Below the pieces are notes generated by a model. It worked only from the letters and a program-made list of their open reading frames with translations. It was not told where the DNA came from and did not search any database. A program made the translations under genes and the position numbers. From contig JBEKPS010000006.1 in the NCBI GenBank assembly GCA_049520515.1, positions 310,001 to 374,000 on the forward strand: a stretch of DNA of 64,000 bases, given 5' to 3'. This DNA comes from JAFAMS01 sp049520515. GTDB lineage: Bacteria > Vulcanimicrobiota > Vulcanimicrobiia > Vulcanimicrobiales > Vulcanimicrobiaceae. This document shows positions 9,617 to 18,276 of this stretch, piece by piece (within the stretch, counting starts at the first letter, position 1; every line of letters starts with the position of its first letter).

Positions 9617-9635
9617 ACGTTCGTTTTCGGCGCAA

Positions 9636-11102
9636 CTACGCCAATCTCTTTACCCCGAAAGTCTCCGCGAGATACGCGGCGAGGACACGATAATCGCGAA
9701 GCGCGCCGCGCGCCGCGACGTAGCCATCCGGCCGTATCAGAACATACACGGGCTCACCTTCGGCTCCGTAGGCACGAAAGACAATCCCGGGCGGGTCGAG
9801 CAGTTGGGCGCCTGCAACGGAGTCGTCACGCGCGACGATTAGCACGTCGACGAGATCCTCATGGACCTGCATCGCAAGGAGCATCTCGTGCACGAACTGA
9901 TCGCGGCGATATGTAAACACGAGCAACACATGTCGCAGCGTCGAGATCATCGCGGAGACGGTCGTCTTGCTTTCATCGAGAGCGCGCGTCAGCTCGCCGT
10001 CGGGTGCGAGCGCGCCGGGACCCGGTTTCGGCGTCGATGCGCGCATAACAATCGGACTTCGCTCGTACGTAACGGGCTGTTCGGCGAGCGCAGCGATCCT
10101 ATCGCGCGGCGAACGAACCTTGCGAACGAGTTTCGCAGCTACTACTTCACGTTCGGTTGCATATGACGTCAGCACCGGCGCAAAGGCTCCGTGCCGATAC
10201 GTCAGCGCGATTTTCCACGCGAGATTCTCCGCATCTTGAATCCCGGCGTTCAAGCCTTGCGTCCCAAGCGGAGAGTGCGTGTGGGCGGCATCGCCGGCGA
10301 GAAAAACACGCCCCCGCGCCATCGTCTGCGTGCGCCGCTGATTCGTGACCAGCTGCGAGATCCAGACCGGATCGCCATAACTACGCGCCTGAATTCCCGC
10401 CAGATACAGCGCGGAGCGAAAGTCATCCAACGTCGGTAACGCTTCGAAGCCGGCGCGGCGCTCGATAATCACGCGCGTGAGATCGTTCGGCAGCGGGAAA
10501 ATTGCAACGAGATTTGCACTCGTTTGATAAATCGAGACGGCGTCGCGTGGAAAATCGGCGTCAATGTGCAGGTCAGCAAGCGCAAAGCTTTCCGATGCTT
10601 GTTCGCCGGCGAATGGAATATCGAGCACATGCCGCACAATGCTGCTCGCACCGTCGCAAGCGATGACGTACGAATATTCGCCTGAGGTCTCGCCGCTCGT
10701 ACTGCGAAAGTGGGCACGAACTTTCGAGGCATCCTGTTCGAGATGCACGAGACGCACACCGCGATCGATCTGTTTTCCCAGCCGTACGGTCAGCCATTCG
10801 GTAAGAACGCGCTCTGTTTCGCTCTGCGGCACGGCCAGCAAATCAAGATCGTGCTGAACGATCGCTTTGTTCTCATTATGGACAAAGACTTCGCGATAAT
10901 GGACGCCGTGCTCGACGAGTTGCGACGCAATGTCGATCCGCTCAAAAAGCTTGAGCGTCCGGCCTTGAATGCCGACGGCCCGCGACTCGTGCATCGGTTC
11001 GACGAGCCAGTCGACGATCCGAATGGGCACGCCATAACGCGCGAGCTGAACCGCGAGCGTGAGTCCGGTAGGCCCCGCGCCTACGATCAGGACATCTGAC
11101 AT
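9636..11102 (-). CDS. FAD-dependent aromatic hydroxylase (PheA/TfdB, UbiH-like family)
   Basis: This is a 488-residue flavin monooxygenase. The FAD-binding Rossmann motif is VGAGPTGLTLA at residues 6-16. The DG motif (ACDGASSIVR) and the second FAD motif (FLAGDAAHTHSPLGTQGLN) are intact. The C-terminal 100 residues look like the thioredoxin-like domain of phenol hydroxylase-type members. Such enzymes hydroxylate phenols or polyketide-like aromatics with NAD(P)H and oxygen. The substrate cannot be told. Co-location with hmgA suggests aromatic catabolism. Confidence 0.87.
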   Translation of the reverse strand: MSDVLIVGAGPTGLTLAVQLARYGVPIRIVDWLVEPMHESRAVGIQGRTLKLFERIDIASQLVEHGVHYREVFVHNENKAIVQHDLDLLAVPQSETERVLTEWLTVRLGKQIDRGVRLVHLEQDASKVRAHFRSTSGETSGEYSYVIACDGASSIVRHVLDIPFAGEQASESFALADLHIDADFPRDAVSIYQTSANLVAIFPLPNDLTRVIIERRAGFEALPTLDDFRSALYLAGIQARSYGDPVWISQLVTNQRRTQTMARGRVFLAGDAAHTHSPLGTQGLNAGIQDAENLAWKIALTYRHGAFAPVLTSYATEREVVAAKLVRKVRSPRDRIAALAEQPVTYERSPIVMRASTPKPGPGALAPDGELTRALDESKTTVSAMISTLRHVLLVFTYRRDQFVHEMLLAMQVHEDLVDVLIVARDDSVAGAQLLDPPGIVFRAYGAEGEPVYVLIRPDGYVAARGALRDYRVLAAYLAETFGVKRLA

Positions 11103-11136
11103 TACCTCAGCCCTTCCCGGCCGAGGTTAGGTTCTC

Positions 11137-11838
11137 TTAGGTCCCGTAGCGGCGCTGGCGCCGTTCGTAATCTGCGAGGGCGGCCGCAAGATCGGCTTCA
11201 CCAAAATCCGGCCAGAGCGTCTCGCTCCAAGAAAACTCCGCGTAGGCGGACTGATATAAGAGGAAGTTCGAGATGCGGCGTTCGCCGCCGGTGCGGATGA
11301 CGAGATCGGGATCGGGGAGACCGGCGGTGTACAGCCGCGTCGCAATCGTCTCATCGTCGATCGAGGCGGCCGTGCGCACGCCGCGCTCGACCTCACGCGC
11401 CAGCGCGCGGACCGCGTCGCCAATCTCGCGCCGCCCGCCGTAATCGATCGCGATATTCAAGGTAATGCGTGAGTTGGTCGAGGTCGAAGCGCACAAGCGC
11501 TCGAGCGCTTCACGCGTCGCAAGCGGGAGCGCCGCAAGCCGCCCGCAGAGCCGTACGCGCACACCGTCGCGGACGAGATCGTGCACCTGTCCGATCGCTG
11601 CCAGCCGGCACAACTCCATGATGCCACGCGTCTGATCGACGGGGCGCGTCCAATTCTCTTCCGAGAATGCAAAGACGGTCAGCACCTCGACGCCCATGCG
11701 CGCTGCGGCCTCGACCGTGCGACGCAGTGCATCGACCCCGAGCCGGTAACCTTCGCCGACCGGCAGACCTTTGGACTTCGCCCAGCGGCGATTCCCGTCC
11801 ATAATGATCGCCACGTGGCGCGGTACAGTCGTTGTCAT
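11137..11838 (-). CDS. uppS: Undecaprenyl diphosphate synthase
   Basis: This 233-residue cis-prenyltransferase makes the C55 lipid carrier for cell-wall and glycan synthesis. The active-site signature MDGNRRWAK follows HVAIIM at the N-terminus, FAFSEENW lies in the middle, and EFSWSETLWPDF near residue 205 is the conserved C-terminal substrate-site motif. The ATG at 11838 overlaps the stop of the winged-helix regulator as ATGA, so the two are translationally coupled. This context is unusual, since uppS commonly sits with cdsA and dxr. Confidence 0.95.
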   Translation of the reverse strand: MTTTVPRHVAIIMDGNRRWAKSKGLPVGEGYRLGVDALRRTVEAAARMGVEVLTVFAFSEENWTRPVDQTRGIMELCRLAAIGQVHDLVRDGVRVRLCGRLAALPLATREALERLCASTSTNSRITLNIAIDYGGRREIGDAVRALAREVERGVRTAASIDDETIATRLYTAGLPDPDLVIRTGGERRISNFLLYQSAYAEFSWSETLWPDFGEADLAAALADYERRQRRYGT

Positions 11839-12188
11839 GTAGCTGAAGCCTTCCGAAGAGTCGCCGCAGCGTGTTCGTGCACGTCGTTGACGAGCGATTC
11901 AAGCTCGTCGACGTATGCAAGGAAGCGCGCACGGCCGGTGCGAGTGATGCGATAAATCGTTTGTGGGCGGCCACGGTCGCTGCGGACGCGGCGTGCGTCG
12001 ACGACGCCCAGCTCGCGAAGCGCGAAGAGATGGCGATTCAGATTTCCATCGGTCAGTCCGCACGCGGCTTGCAAATCGGCGAACGACAGGCCTTCGGCAT
12101 TTGCAACTAGACAAGTGCACACGGCGAGCCGTCCGCGCTCGTGAAAGATGCGCTCGAGGCCCGTGTAGGCAAATGGCGCCTCTCTCAC
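11835..12188 (-). CDS. Winged-helix transcriptional regulator (HTH_34-like)
   Basis: This 117-residue DNA-binding protein carries a winged helix. The recognition region reads LQAACGLTDGNLNRHLFALR, and the wing reads RGRPQTIYRITRTGRARF. The GTG start at 12188 overlaps the stop of the membrane protein upstream as GTGA, and its stop overlaps uppS as ATGA. Regulators of this type often sit next to a small membrane protein as here, but their ligands are mostly unknown. A longer in-frame reading from 12806 is possible but would overlap the membrane-protein gene completely, so I prefer the short form. Confidence 0.82.
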   Translation of the reverse strand: MREAPFAYTGLERIFHERGRLAVCTCLVANAEGLSFADLQAACGLTDGNLNRHLFALRELGVVDARRVRSDRGRPQTIYRITRTGRARFLAYVDELESLVNDVHEHAAATLRKASAT

Positions 12189-12808
12189 ACCCAGAACTCC
12201 GCGCGCTCGCGTGCCAAGCACCACCCGATGATGATCTGCCCAAAGCCGAAGCCAAGCGGCATTACCCACCATGCAAGCGAGAAACCCGAGAACGGCAGCA
12301 GCAGCGCAATTGAAATGACGCCGAACGCGCCGGCAACCGTCATGACGCTGGTGGGAACGAGCGTGCGCGATGCAAACAAACCGACCGCATATGCGCCGTA
12401 CCAAATGCCGGGAAGGACGCTCCACACGTTGGTCGATGCGAGAGCCAGCGTGAGCGTGCCACCGAAAAGAAGTGATGGCAAAATCGCGACTGCGGCAATC
12501 CGACTTTGCTCGACCGCATGCCGGCCGTGGTTGCGCAAGAGCCAGATGCCGACGGCACCATAATTCAAAACGAGCGCCACCGCGAGTGTCGAGAGCCAAA
12601 TCGTTTCGTACACGCGCAGTTCCGACGCCGTCGTGGGGTGCGGCGCGACGATGCATTGCAGCACGCCTGCGACGAGGCCGACGATTCCACTGGCGATGGC
12701 TGCAAACCCGGAGAATCCCGGAAAACGTTGTACGGTCGCGAGGCGCAGGCGGACTTCGGCCAAATCTGCGGCTGCTTGCTGGCGATCCACCCCAGCTTTG
12801 TACCACAA
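12185..12808 (-). CDS. Multi-pass membrane protein of unknown function
   Basis: This 207-residue integral membrane protein has about six hydrophobic segments (roughly residues 33-55, 70-92, 103-122, 128-146, 152-172 and 175-195). The N-terminus is a short amphipathic helix with several Ala, Arg and Gln. It is coupled by a 4-base overlap to the winged-helix regulator. Such membrane-protein/HTH_34 pairs are common in soil bacteria but uncharacterised. It may sense or be controlled by the regulator; this is inference from gene order only. Confidence 0.82.
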   Translation of the reverse strand: MWYKAGVDRQQAAADLAEVRLRLATVQRFPGFSGFAAIASGIVGLVAGVLQCIVAPHPTTASELRVYETIWLSTLAVALVLNYGAVGIWLLRNHGRHAVEQSRIAAVAILPSLLFGGTLTLALASTNVWSVLPGIWYGAYAVGLFASRTLVPTSVMTVAGAFGVISIALLLPFSGFSLAWWVMPLGFGFGQIIIGWCLARERAEFWV

Positions 12809-12826
12809 AGCCAGGGGGACCGCAAG

Positions 12827-13045
12827 CTAAACCGTGATTTCGTCCTCGGCCGCTAACCGTGCGCCAATCGCGATTATTGCGCGCCCGAGCGCGAATGCAA
12901 CGCCTGCAAGACGTAGCCTTCGTTTTCGTGCGCTAGAATTTGCCGCACCGGCGAGTCGCGCGCGACGAGCTTCGTCGAGCAACGCGTCGCGACGCTCTTC
13001 GCCGAGTGCGGAGAGGGAATGCGAAAACATCTCCGTGCCTTTCAT
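12827..13045 (-). CDS. Small hypothetical protein with one hydrophobic helix
   Basis: This 72-residue reading frame lies just upstream of the membrane protein on the same strand. Residues 1-35 are charged and helical (EERRDALLDEARRARL). A hydrophobic stretch near residues 46-63 could span the membrane, and the C-terminus is acidic. The second ATG at 13030 may be the real start. No family is recognised. Its position at the head of the membrane-protein/regulator/uppS chain and its composition argue for a real gene, but an overlapping plus-strand frame of similar length exists. Confidence 0.5.
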   Translation of the reverse strand: MKGTEMFSHSLSALGEERRDALLDEARRARLAGAANSSARKRRLRLAGVAFALGRAIIAIGARLAAEDEITV

Positions 13046-13106
13046 GAGAACGCAGTAAAGAAAATAAGCTGCTGAAGGCCAGAGCCGTGAGCGCCTATGC
13101 GCTCAT

Positions 13107-13136
13107 TAAAAAAGCCTCCAGCTTTTCGCGGAGGCT
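13107..13136 (-). terminator. Rho-independent terminator
   Basis: Read on the minus strand, a 7-base-pair stem (AGCCTCC with GGAGGCT) and a 10-base loop are followed at once by a run of six T. It lies 21 bases downstream of the 24-codon reading frame at 13158-13232. A further GAGCGC/GCGCTC hairpin follows the T-run. Confidence 0.85.
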
Positions 13137-13157
13137 CATCGTCAGTCTATTCTGTGC

Positions 13158-13232
13158 TTAATAGACTGCGGAAAGCACCCGCGAAAGAAGATTCGTGCCG
13201 GTCGGATTCGTGAGATTGCAGAACATCGACAT
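13158..13232 (-). CDS. Candidate 24-residue small protein with its own promoter and terminator
   Basis: The frame encodes a 24-residue peptide that begins MSMFCNLTNP and ends LSRVLSAVY, with one Cys and a hydrophobic C-terminal half. The start is supported by a strong ribosome-binding site, AAGAAAGGAGA, whose AGGAG core is 9 bases before the ATG at 13232. A sigma-70-like promoter lies upstream at 13264-13292 and a rho-independent terminator downstream at 13107-13136, giving a transcript of roughly 150 bases. I do not recognise the peptide. Alternatives are a leader peptide or a small RNA whose reading frame is incidental. Confidence 0.6.
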   Translation of the reverse strand: MSMFCNLTNPTGTNLLSRVLSAVY

Positions 13233-13263
13233 CAATTGTCTCTCCTTTCTTGGTGTGCGTACT

Positions 13264-13292
13264 AGGCTATCAAAGCGAATGAATAAAGTCAA
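13264..13292 (-). promoter_or_regulatory. Sigma-70-like promoter for the 24-codon unit
   Basis: On the minus strand TTGACT (13292-13287) is separated by exactly 17 bases from TAGCCT (13269-13264). The -35 box matches five of six consensus bases, while the -10 box is weaker. It lies about 30 bases upstream of the small gene's start codon and just downstream of the SDR stop. Confidence 0.6.
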
Positions 13293-13304
13293 CCAAGTAG
13301 AGGG

Positions 13305-14144
13305 CTAATGAGCTGTCCAGCCGCCGTCGATAGCGATAGCCGCGCCGGTAATCGATTTCGCAGCGTCCGTGCACAAATAGGTTATGAGCTGCGCGATCTC
13401 GTCGGGCATGATGAAGCGTTGTGTCGGCATTTTCGCGAGGAACGCGCGCTTGAGCGCTTCCTCTTCCGTAATTCCGCCGTACGAACGCGCGAGATCTGCG
13501 GCCTGCCCTTTCACTAAGTCGGTCAGCACAGCGCCGGGGCAGACCGCATTTGCAGTCGTGCCCATCGATGCACCTTCGAGCGCCGTCGCTTGCGTCAGCC
13601 CGATAACACCGTGCTTTGATGCGACATACGCGGGCTTGTATTCCGATGCCACGATACCTTGAACGCTGGCGAGATTGACGATACGTCCACGGCCGCGCGC
13701 TTTGAGATGCGGCCAAATCGCTTTCGTCATGTTGAACACACCATCCAAATCAATCCCACGAACGAGATCCCACTTTTCGTCCGGAAATGACTCGATCGGA
13801 CTGATGAACTGAATCCCGGCGTTGTTGATCAGATGATCGATCGCGCCAAAATCCTCGGCGACCTTCGCGACGACGCGCGCGATCCCGGGGCGATCCGTAA
13901 CGTTCAACGCATAAGCACGCGTCACAACACCGGTTTGCTCGGTGACCGAGCGCGCGGTTTCGGCGGCTAGCTTCTCATCGACGTCGAGCAAAGCGATCGC
14001 AGAGCCGGCTTTCGCGAGCTCGAGCGATGTAGCCGCACCAATGCCGCGACTTGCGCCGGTTACGACGCTAACGCGGCCGTCGAGCGCTATAAAACTAAAA
14101 TTAGCCGTTTTCTTTGAGGACGCTGACGATTGAGGCGAGGACAT
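13305..14144 (-). CDS. Short-chain dehydrogenase, 3-hydroxybutyrate dehydrogenase-like
   Basis: This 279-residue SDR carries the NAD-binding motif TGASRGIG, the NNAG motif (LINNAGIQF), the catalytic Ser in LASVQG and the YxxxK pair in AYVASKHG. The overall pattern (VSPIE-like loop, AVCPGAVLTDLV, GGITEEEAL, GGWTAH end) is close to D-3-hydroxybutyrate dehydrogenases, which interconvert 3-hydroxybutyrate and acetoacetate. The ATG at 14144 is chosen because AGAGG stands 6-7 bases upstream; it overlaps the DHH gene by 44 bases. No in-frame ATG, GTG or TTG lies between it and the fold. Confidence 0.85.
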   Translation of the reverse strand: MSSPQSSASSKKTANFSFIALDGRVSVVTGASRGIGAATSLELAKAGSAIALLDVDEKLAAETARSVTEQTGVVTRAYALNVTDRPGIARVVAKVAEDFGAIDHLINNAGIQFISPIESFPDEKWDLVRGIDLDGVFNMTKAIWPHLKARGRGRIVNLASVQGIVASEYKPAYVASKHGVIGLTQATALEGASMGTTANAVCPGAVLTDLVKGQAADLARSYGGITEEEALKRAFLAKMPTQRFIMPDEIAQLITYLCTDAAKSITGAAIAIDGGWTAH

Positions 14145-14985
14145 CGCTGGCCTCTTCGGATTTGGGTTGGCAGGTCCCCGCGCCGAAATGACCGCCGCCG
14201 CCATGCTCGAGCAACAGCTCGCCGACATTCGTCTTGCACGTGCGTTTCAAAATGCTGTGCCCGACCTGAATGCTCGTGAACTGCTTGTTGAAACCGTCGG
14301 CAACACGTACCGACACATTCTGCTCCGGAAAGAGCGTGTAGATCAGAAAGCGATTTCCGTGCGGCAACTCACCCGTGCCGCGGAAATCGGTAATGACGAC
14401 GTTGCCGTCGGCTTTCGAATGCTCTTTGAGCGATTTGATAAAGGCCTCTTCTTCGGCCCGAAGCTTCGCAACGCGCTCCTGGACTTGCGAGTCCTTCAGA
14501 ACTTCTTCGGCGTTCTGTTTCTTCGCCAGCTCCATGACGTGCCGGAAGTACGGCCGAAAATCTGAGAGCCCCGTTCGTGGATCGAGCGTGTAGCCGACGA
14601 GAATCCAACCCTTGGGCGAGACGATATCATCGCGCGTCAGCTCGGCGGCGTCCATTCGATCGGTCGCTTCGAGCAGATTCTCGTACTTCGCAAACTTCGG
14701 CGACTTGTAATGATTCGCGATCACGCGTGCTGCGCTCGGCGCAACATCGTACGCACCCGCGAAATCATTCCATGACGCGTCAGCCTGACTGATATGATGG
14801 TCGAACCACAATCCCGCACGCTCATCGAACGGTAGATTTGCCAGGATGTCGTTTTTCGTGAGCGTAGCTTTACCGTCTTGAACATCTTTTGGATGCGCGA
14901 AATCGACCTCGTCGATCGCTTCGACCTCGGAGAGCAAAATCGCACAAGTCAAGCCGTCTAAATCGGCTCGCGTTACTAGCCTCAT
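14101..14985 (-). CDS. DHH-family phosphoesterase
   Basis: This 294-residue cytoplasmic phosphoesterase has the DHH domain (RADLDGLTCAILL at the N-terminus and WFDHHIS near residue 80). Its DHHA1-like C-terminus is marked by GGGGHFGAG around residue 264. The family includes exopolyphosphatases, nanoRNases and cyclic-dinucleotide phosphodiesterases; which activity applies here cannot be decided from sequence. The start is an ATG, close to the divergent ABC-2 gene (about 17-35 bases). Confidence 0.85.
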   Translation of the reverse strand: MRLVTRADLDGLTCAILLSEVEAIDEVDFAHPKDVQDGKATLTKNDILANLPFDERAGLWFDHHISQADASWNDFAGAYDVAPSAARVIANHYKSPKFAKYENLLEATDRMDAAELTRDDIVSPKGWILVGYTLDPRTGLSDFRPYFRHVMELAKKQNAEEVLKDSQVQERVAKLRAEEEAFIKSLKEHSKADGNVVITDFRGTGELPHGNRFLIYTLFPEQNVSVRVADGFNKQFTSIQVGHSILKRTCKTNVGELLLEHGGGGHFGAGTCQPKSEEASDVLASIVSVLKENG

Positions 14986-15020
14986 GAGGCGCCCCTTCGC
15001 TAATGAGAGAACGGCTCCTT

Positions 15021-15923
15021 ATGGCACTTGAGGTCGACCATGTCCGGCGTTCGTTCGGCTCGGTCCCAGCCGTAAGAGACGTTGACTTTTCGGTGGAGTC
15101 CGGGACGACGTTCGGACTGCTCGGACCCAATGGCGCCGGCAAGACGACGACGATGCGGATGATTCTCGGTATCCTTGTCCCGGACGGCGGAGCCGTGCGC
15201 TGGGGTGGTAAGCTGGTCGATCGCACCAGCCGGCGACATTTCGGCTATCTGCCCGAAGAACGGGGACTCTACGGAAAGCTGAAGGTTAAGGAACAGATTA
15301 TCTACTTTGCGCGGCTGCACGGCTTGCGCTCGGCGGATGCCGCCGAAAAGGCAGACCGCTGGATCGCAGATCTGGACCTGACTCAGTACGCCGAACGACC
15401 CTGCGGCGAGCTTTCGAAGGGGAATCAACAAAAGGTTCAGGTCGCGTGCGCGGCCGCGCACGATCCCGAACTGCTCGTCCTCGACGAACCGTTTTCCGGA
15501 CTCGATCCGGTCAACGCGCAAACCGTGTACGACAAGCTCGTAGCCTTGCGTAAGAACGGGACAGCGCTGGTGCTTTCAAGTCATCAAATGTGGCAGCTCG
15601 AGACGCTGTGCGAGCGTTTTTGCATCATCGCTGAGGGAACCGTACGCGCCGCGGGCACGCTCGCGTCACTACGCGCCACCTGGCCGACGCGCACGATCGT
15701 CGTCCAACCGGACGATCGAAAACTTCGCGACGTCTTAGCGAGCGTGAACGATGCGCGCGTTCTGCCTTCTCAAAGCGGCGAGCTGCGCGCAAGCGTTCCG
15801 GGCGATACCGATTTTGCCGCTCTGCTTCGCGAACTCGTTGCGGCAGCGCCGGTGACACGCTTCGAGCCACTCGAACCATCGCTCGAAGAAATCTATCGTC
15901 GAGCGATTACGGCGGGCGCGTAG
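15021..15923 (+). CDS. ABC-2 type transporter ATP-binding protein (NatA-like)
   Basis: This roughly 300-residue single ATPase domain has Walker A (GPNGAGKTT), the signature LSKGNQQKVQ and Walker B (LLVLDEPFSGLDP). A C-terminal DUF4162-like domain follows, as in NatA and related sodium or drug exporters. The start is taken at ATG 15021, where the family domain begins; ATG 15003 is an alternative, and neither has a clear ribosome-binding site. The permease gene follows after 1 base, so the two form one exporter. Confidence 0.93.
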   Translation: MALEVDHVRRSFGSVPAVRDVDFSVESGTTFGLLGPNGAGKTTTMRMILGILVPDGGAVRWGGKLVDRTSRRHFGYLPEERGLYGKLKVKEQIIYFARLHGLRSADAAEKADRWIADLDLTQYAERPCGELSKGNQQKVQVACAAAHDPELLVLDEPFSGLDPVNAQTVYDKLVALRKNGTALVLSSHQMWQLETLCERFCIIAEGTVRAAGTLASLRATWPTRTIVVQPDDRKLRDVLASVNDARVLPSQSGELRASVPGDTDFAALLRELVAAAPVTRFEPLEPSLEEIYRRAITAGA

Positions 15924-15924
15924 C

Positions 15925-17133
15925 GTGTTCGCCGATCTGGGGCTCGTCTTCGTCGCCGAATTCGTTCGCCGCATCCGGTCGCGTCCGTTTATGATCGGCA
16001 CCGGAATCGGCGTGCTGATGATCGGCGTCTTTGCGGTGCTGCCGGCATTGATGGAGCGGGGAGTCTCGAACTCGTCGAACCACATCGGCGTTGGGGGCGC
16101 GTCCGCGGTACGCGCGCAAGCCGAGAAACTGCTGGGCGCCGACGACTTCACGATCGTCGACGTCGACACCGCCCCCTCAAACGTGACCCGGCAATTTCTC
16201 AAAGAGCACGATAACATCGCCGGGCTCGTCATGGTCGAGAAAGCAGAACACGGCTTGCGCGCAATCGCGTATGCGGACGATCCGGGAACGTTTCCAGTGG
16301 AGCGCGTCGCGCGAGATCTCTCGACGCTCAATATTGCGCTGGGCACCGGGATTCCGACGCAACTCGTCGCGCAGTTCAGAGCAATACGAATCGACGTGCG
16401 CGGCGTCGGCGGCCGCTTCGATAGCGCGACGCGAGCCGAAGCGACGCGCGGCGTCACCTTGTTTCTCGTCTTTATCTTGTACCTTATTACGCTGCTCAAC
16501 AGTCAGATGCTGATGGCTTCCGTCGCGGAAGAAAAGACGAGCCGCATTGCGGAGCTACTCGTAGCTTCGATCTCGCCGTCTGCGTTGCTCAGCGGCAAAG
16601 TTCTCGCGACCGGGCTGGCCGGAATCTTGCAACTGGTGATTTGGTCGCTGACGGAACTGTTCGTCGGCACCAAGGCCGGCGCAATCGAGAACTTCCAGAC
16701 ACTGGTGAATGCGATTACGCCCGAGATTGTCGTCGTGTTCCTGATCTTTTTTGTGGTCGGCTTCTTAGAATATTCGTTGCTGTTCGCGGCCGCGGCTTCG
16801 TTGATCAGCCGGACGGAGGATCTCGGATCGTTCACACTCCCGCTCGTACTACCGGTCATCTCCGCGTTTGTCATCGCGCAGTTCGCGCTCGAAGCTCCGA
16901 ACTCGCAAACCGTCGTGGTGACGAGCTTCATCCCGCTGCTCTCGCCGTTCGTAATGTTCACGCGGTTCATGGTCGCGACGATCCCGCTTTGGCAAGTCGG
17001 CGTTGCCGTGCTGCTCAATGTAGCCGCGCTTGCCGTCATCGCCCCCTTCGCCGGGAAGCTGTACCGCGTCGGATTGCTGCTCTACGGGCGCACGCCGAAA
17101 CTTTCGCAGATTTGGGCGGTGTTGCGAAGCTAG
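15925..17133 (+). CDS. ABC-2 type transporter permease (NatB-like)
   Basis: This 402-residue membrane subunit has the NatB layout: one N-terminal transmembrane helix (about residues 17-40), a large outside domain of about 150 residues, then five or six helices from residue 175 on. The segment EEKTSRIAELLVASISP is the hallmark coupling region of ABC-2 permeases. It starts with GTG one base after the ATPase stop. Together they would export an ion, drug or lipid; the substrate is unknown. Confidence 0.9.
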   Translation: MFADLGLVFVAEFVRRIRSRPFMIGTGIGVLMIGVFAVLPALMERGVSNSSNHIGVGGASAVRAQAEKLLGADDFTIVDVDTAPSNVTRQFLKEHDNIAGLVMVEKAEHGLRAIAYADDPGTFPVERVARDLSTLNIALGTGIPTQLVAQFRAIRIDVRGVGGRFDSATRAEATRGVTLFLVFILYLITLLNSQMLMASVAEEKTSRIAELLVASISPSALLSGKVLATGLAGILQLVIWSLTELFVGTKAGAIENFQTLVNAITPEIVVVFLIFFVVGFLEYSLLFAAAASLISRTEDLGSFTLPLVLPVISAFVIAQFALEAPNSQTVVVTSFIPLLSPFVMFTRFMVATIPLWQVGVAVLLNVAALAVIAPFAGKLYRVGLLLYGRTPKLSQIWAVLRS

Positions 17134-17136
17134 TCC

Positions 17137-18276
17137 GTGACTAAGCTTCTACCGATTCTCGCAATCTCGTTCGTCGACGTCTTGGGTTTCACGCTCCTGA
17201 TCCCGCTCTTGCCGTATTATGCGGAGCACTACGGAGCGAAACCATACGTGGTCGGCTCGATCCTTGCGACCGTGGCTGTGTTCGCACTCCTTGCCGCACC
17301 GGTGTGGGGACGGATCAGCGATCGCGCCGGCCGGCGTGTGGTACTGCTTGGCTCGCAGATCATTTCAACGCTCTCGTTCGTTCTGCTCGGCATCGGCGGT
17401 TCGCTCACGATGATCTTCGTCGCCCGCGCAATCGAAGGCGTCGCCGGAGCCGCTGTTGGCGTCACGCAATCATACGTCGCCGATCTCACCGAGCCAAAGG
17501 ATCGACCGCGAGCGTTCGGTCTCGTCGGCGCAGCCTGGGGTCTCGGCTTTCTCTTCGGTCCGGTTCTCGGCGCATTGCTCGTCCGCTACGGGTATCCCGT
17601 TCCGTTCTTCGCCGCAGCGGCGTTACAAGTCGTTACGATCGTAATGACGATCGTGATCTTGCCGGAATCGCATCAGCCGATGGAACACCCGCCCTCGCTG
17701 CGAGACATCGGCACTTCGCTGGTGGTGCCGGGCCTGCGCTCGCTCCTCTTTCAATCCTTCTTTTTTGCGCTCTCGTTTACGATGTGGATCGCGGTCTTTG
17801 CCCTCTTTGCTGAACGCGTCCTCGGGTTTGGTCCCGCACAAACGAGCCTGCTCTACGTCGTCATGGCATCTATTGGTATCGTCGTGCAGCTCTTGATCAT
17901 CGGACGCCTCAGCGAACGATTCGGCGCGCGTACTGTCGCGCTGTGCGGACTTTCATTCGGGGTGATCGCGATGTCGTTTGTCGCGTTCGTGCACGATGTC
18001 CCCACATTTCTTGTAACAATCGTCTTTTGGTCGCTCGCCAACGCGTTCGTTCGACCAACCATCGTTGCGCTCGTTTCAGATTTCGCACCGCCGGACCGGC
18101 GGGGAACGATCATGGGCGTCAACGACGCGCTGAACTCGTTCGCCCTGATCATCGGTCCGCTCGTCTCGACCAGCATCCTTTCCTACAATGTGCATCTCGT
18201 CGGAATCGCACCGGCAGCGTGCGGACTGTTCGCGATTGCAATCGGCGCGACCAGGCGCCAACCGGTACCAGCATGA
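17137..18276 (+). CDS. Major facilitator superfamily transporter
   Basis: This is a 379-residue MFS carrier with about 12 transmembrane helices. The loop 2-3 signature GRISDRAGRRVVLLG is intact, and a related PDRRGT motif marks the second half. The layout resembles TetA- or multidrug-type efflux carriers. The GTG start is 3 bases after the ABC-2 permease stop, so it belongs to the same run. The stop overlaps rsmI as ATGA. Confidence 0.92.
   Translation: MTKLLPILAISFVDVLGFTLLIPLLPYYAEHYGAKPYVVGSILATVAVFALLAAPVWGRISDRAGRRVVLLGSQIISTLSFVLLGIGGSLTMIFVARAIEGVAGAAVGVTQSYVADLTEPKDRPRAFGLVGAAWGLGFLFGPVLGALLVRYGYPVPFFAAAALQVVTIVMTIVILPESHQPMEHPPSLRDIGTSLVVPGLRSLLFQSFFFALSFTMWIAVFALFAERVLGFGPAQTSLLYVVMASIGIVVQLLIIGRLSERFGARTVALCGLSFGVIAMSFVAFVHDVPTFLVTIVFWSLANAFVRPTIVALVSDFAPPDRRGTIMGVNDALNSFALIIGPLVSTSILSYNVHLVGIAPAACGLFAIAIGATRRQPVPA

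Noticed and set aside
11835..12806. One 323-residue protein covering the regulator and the region upstream
   Set aside because: The upstream two thirds lie antiparallel in frame to a clear six-helix membrane protein gene on the same strand and have no protein-like character. A GTG with a GTGA overlap gives a normal 117-residue regulator.
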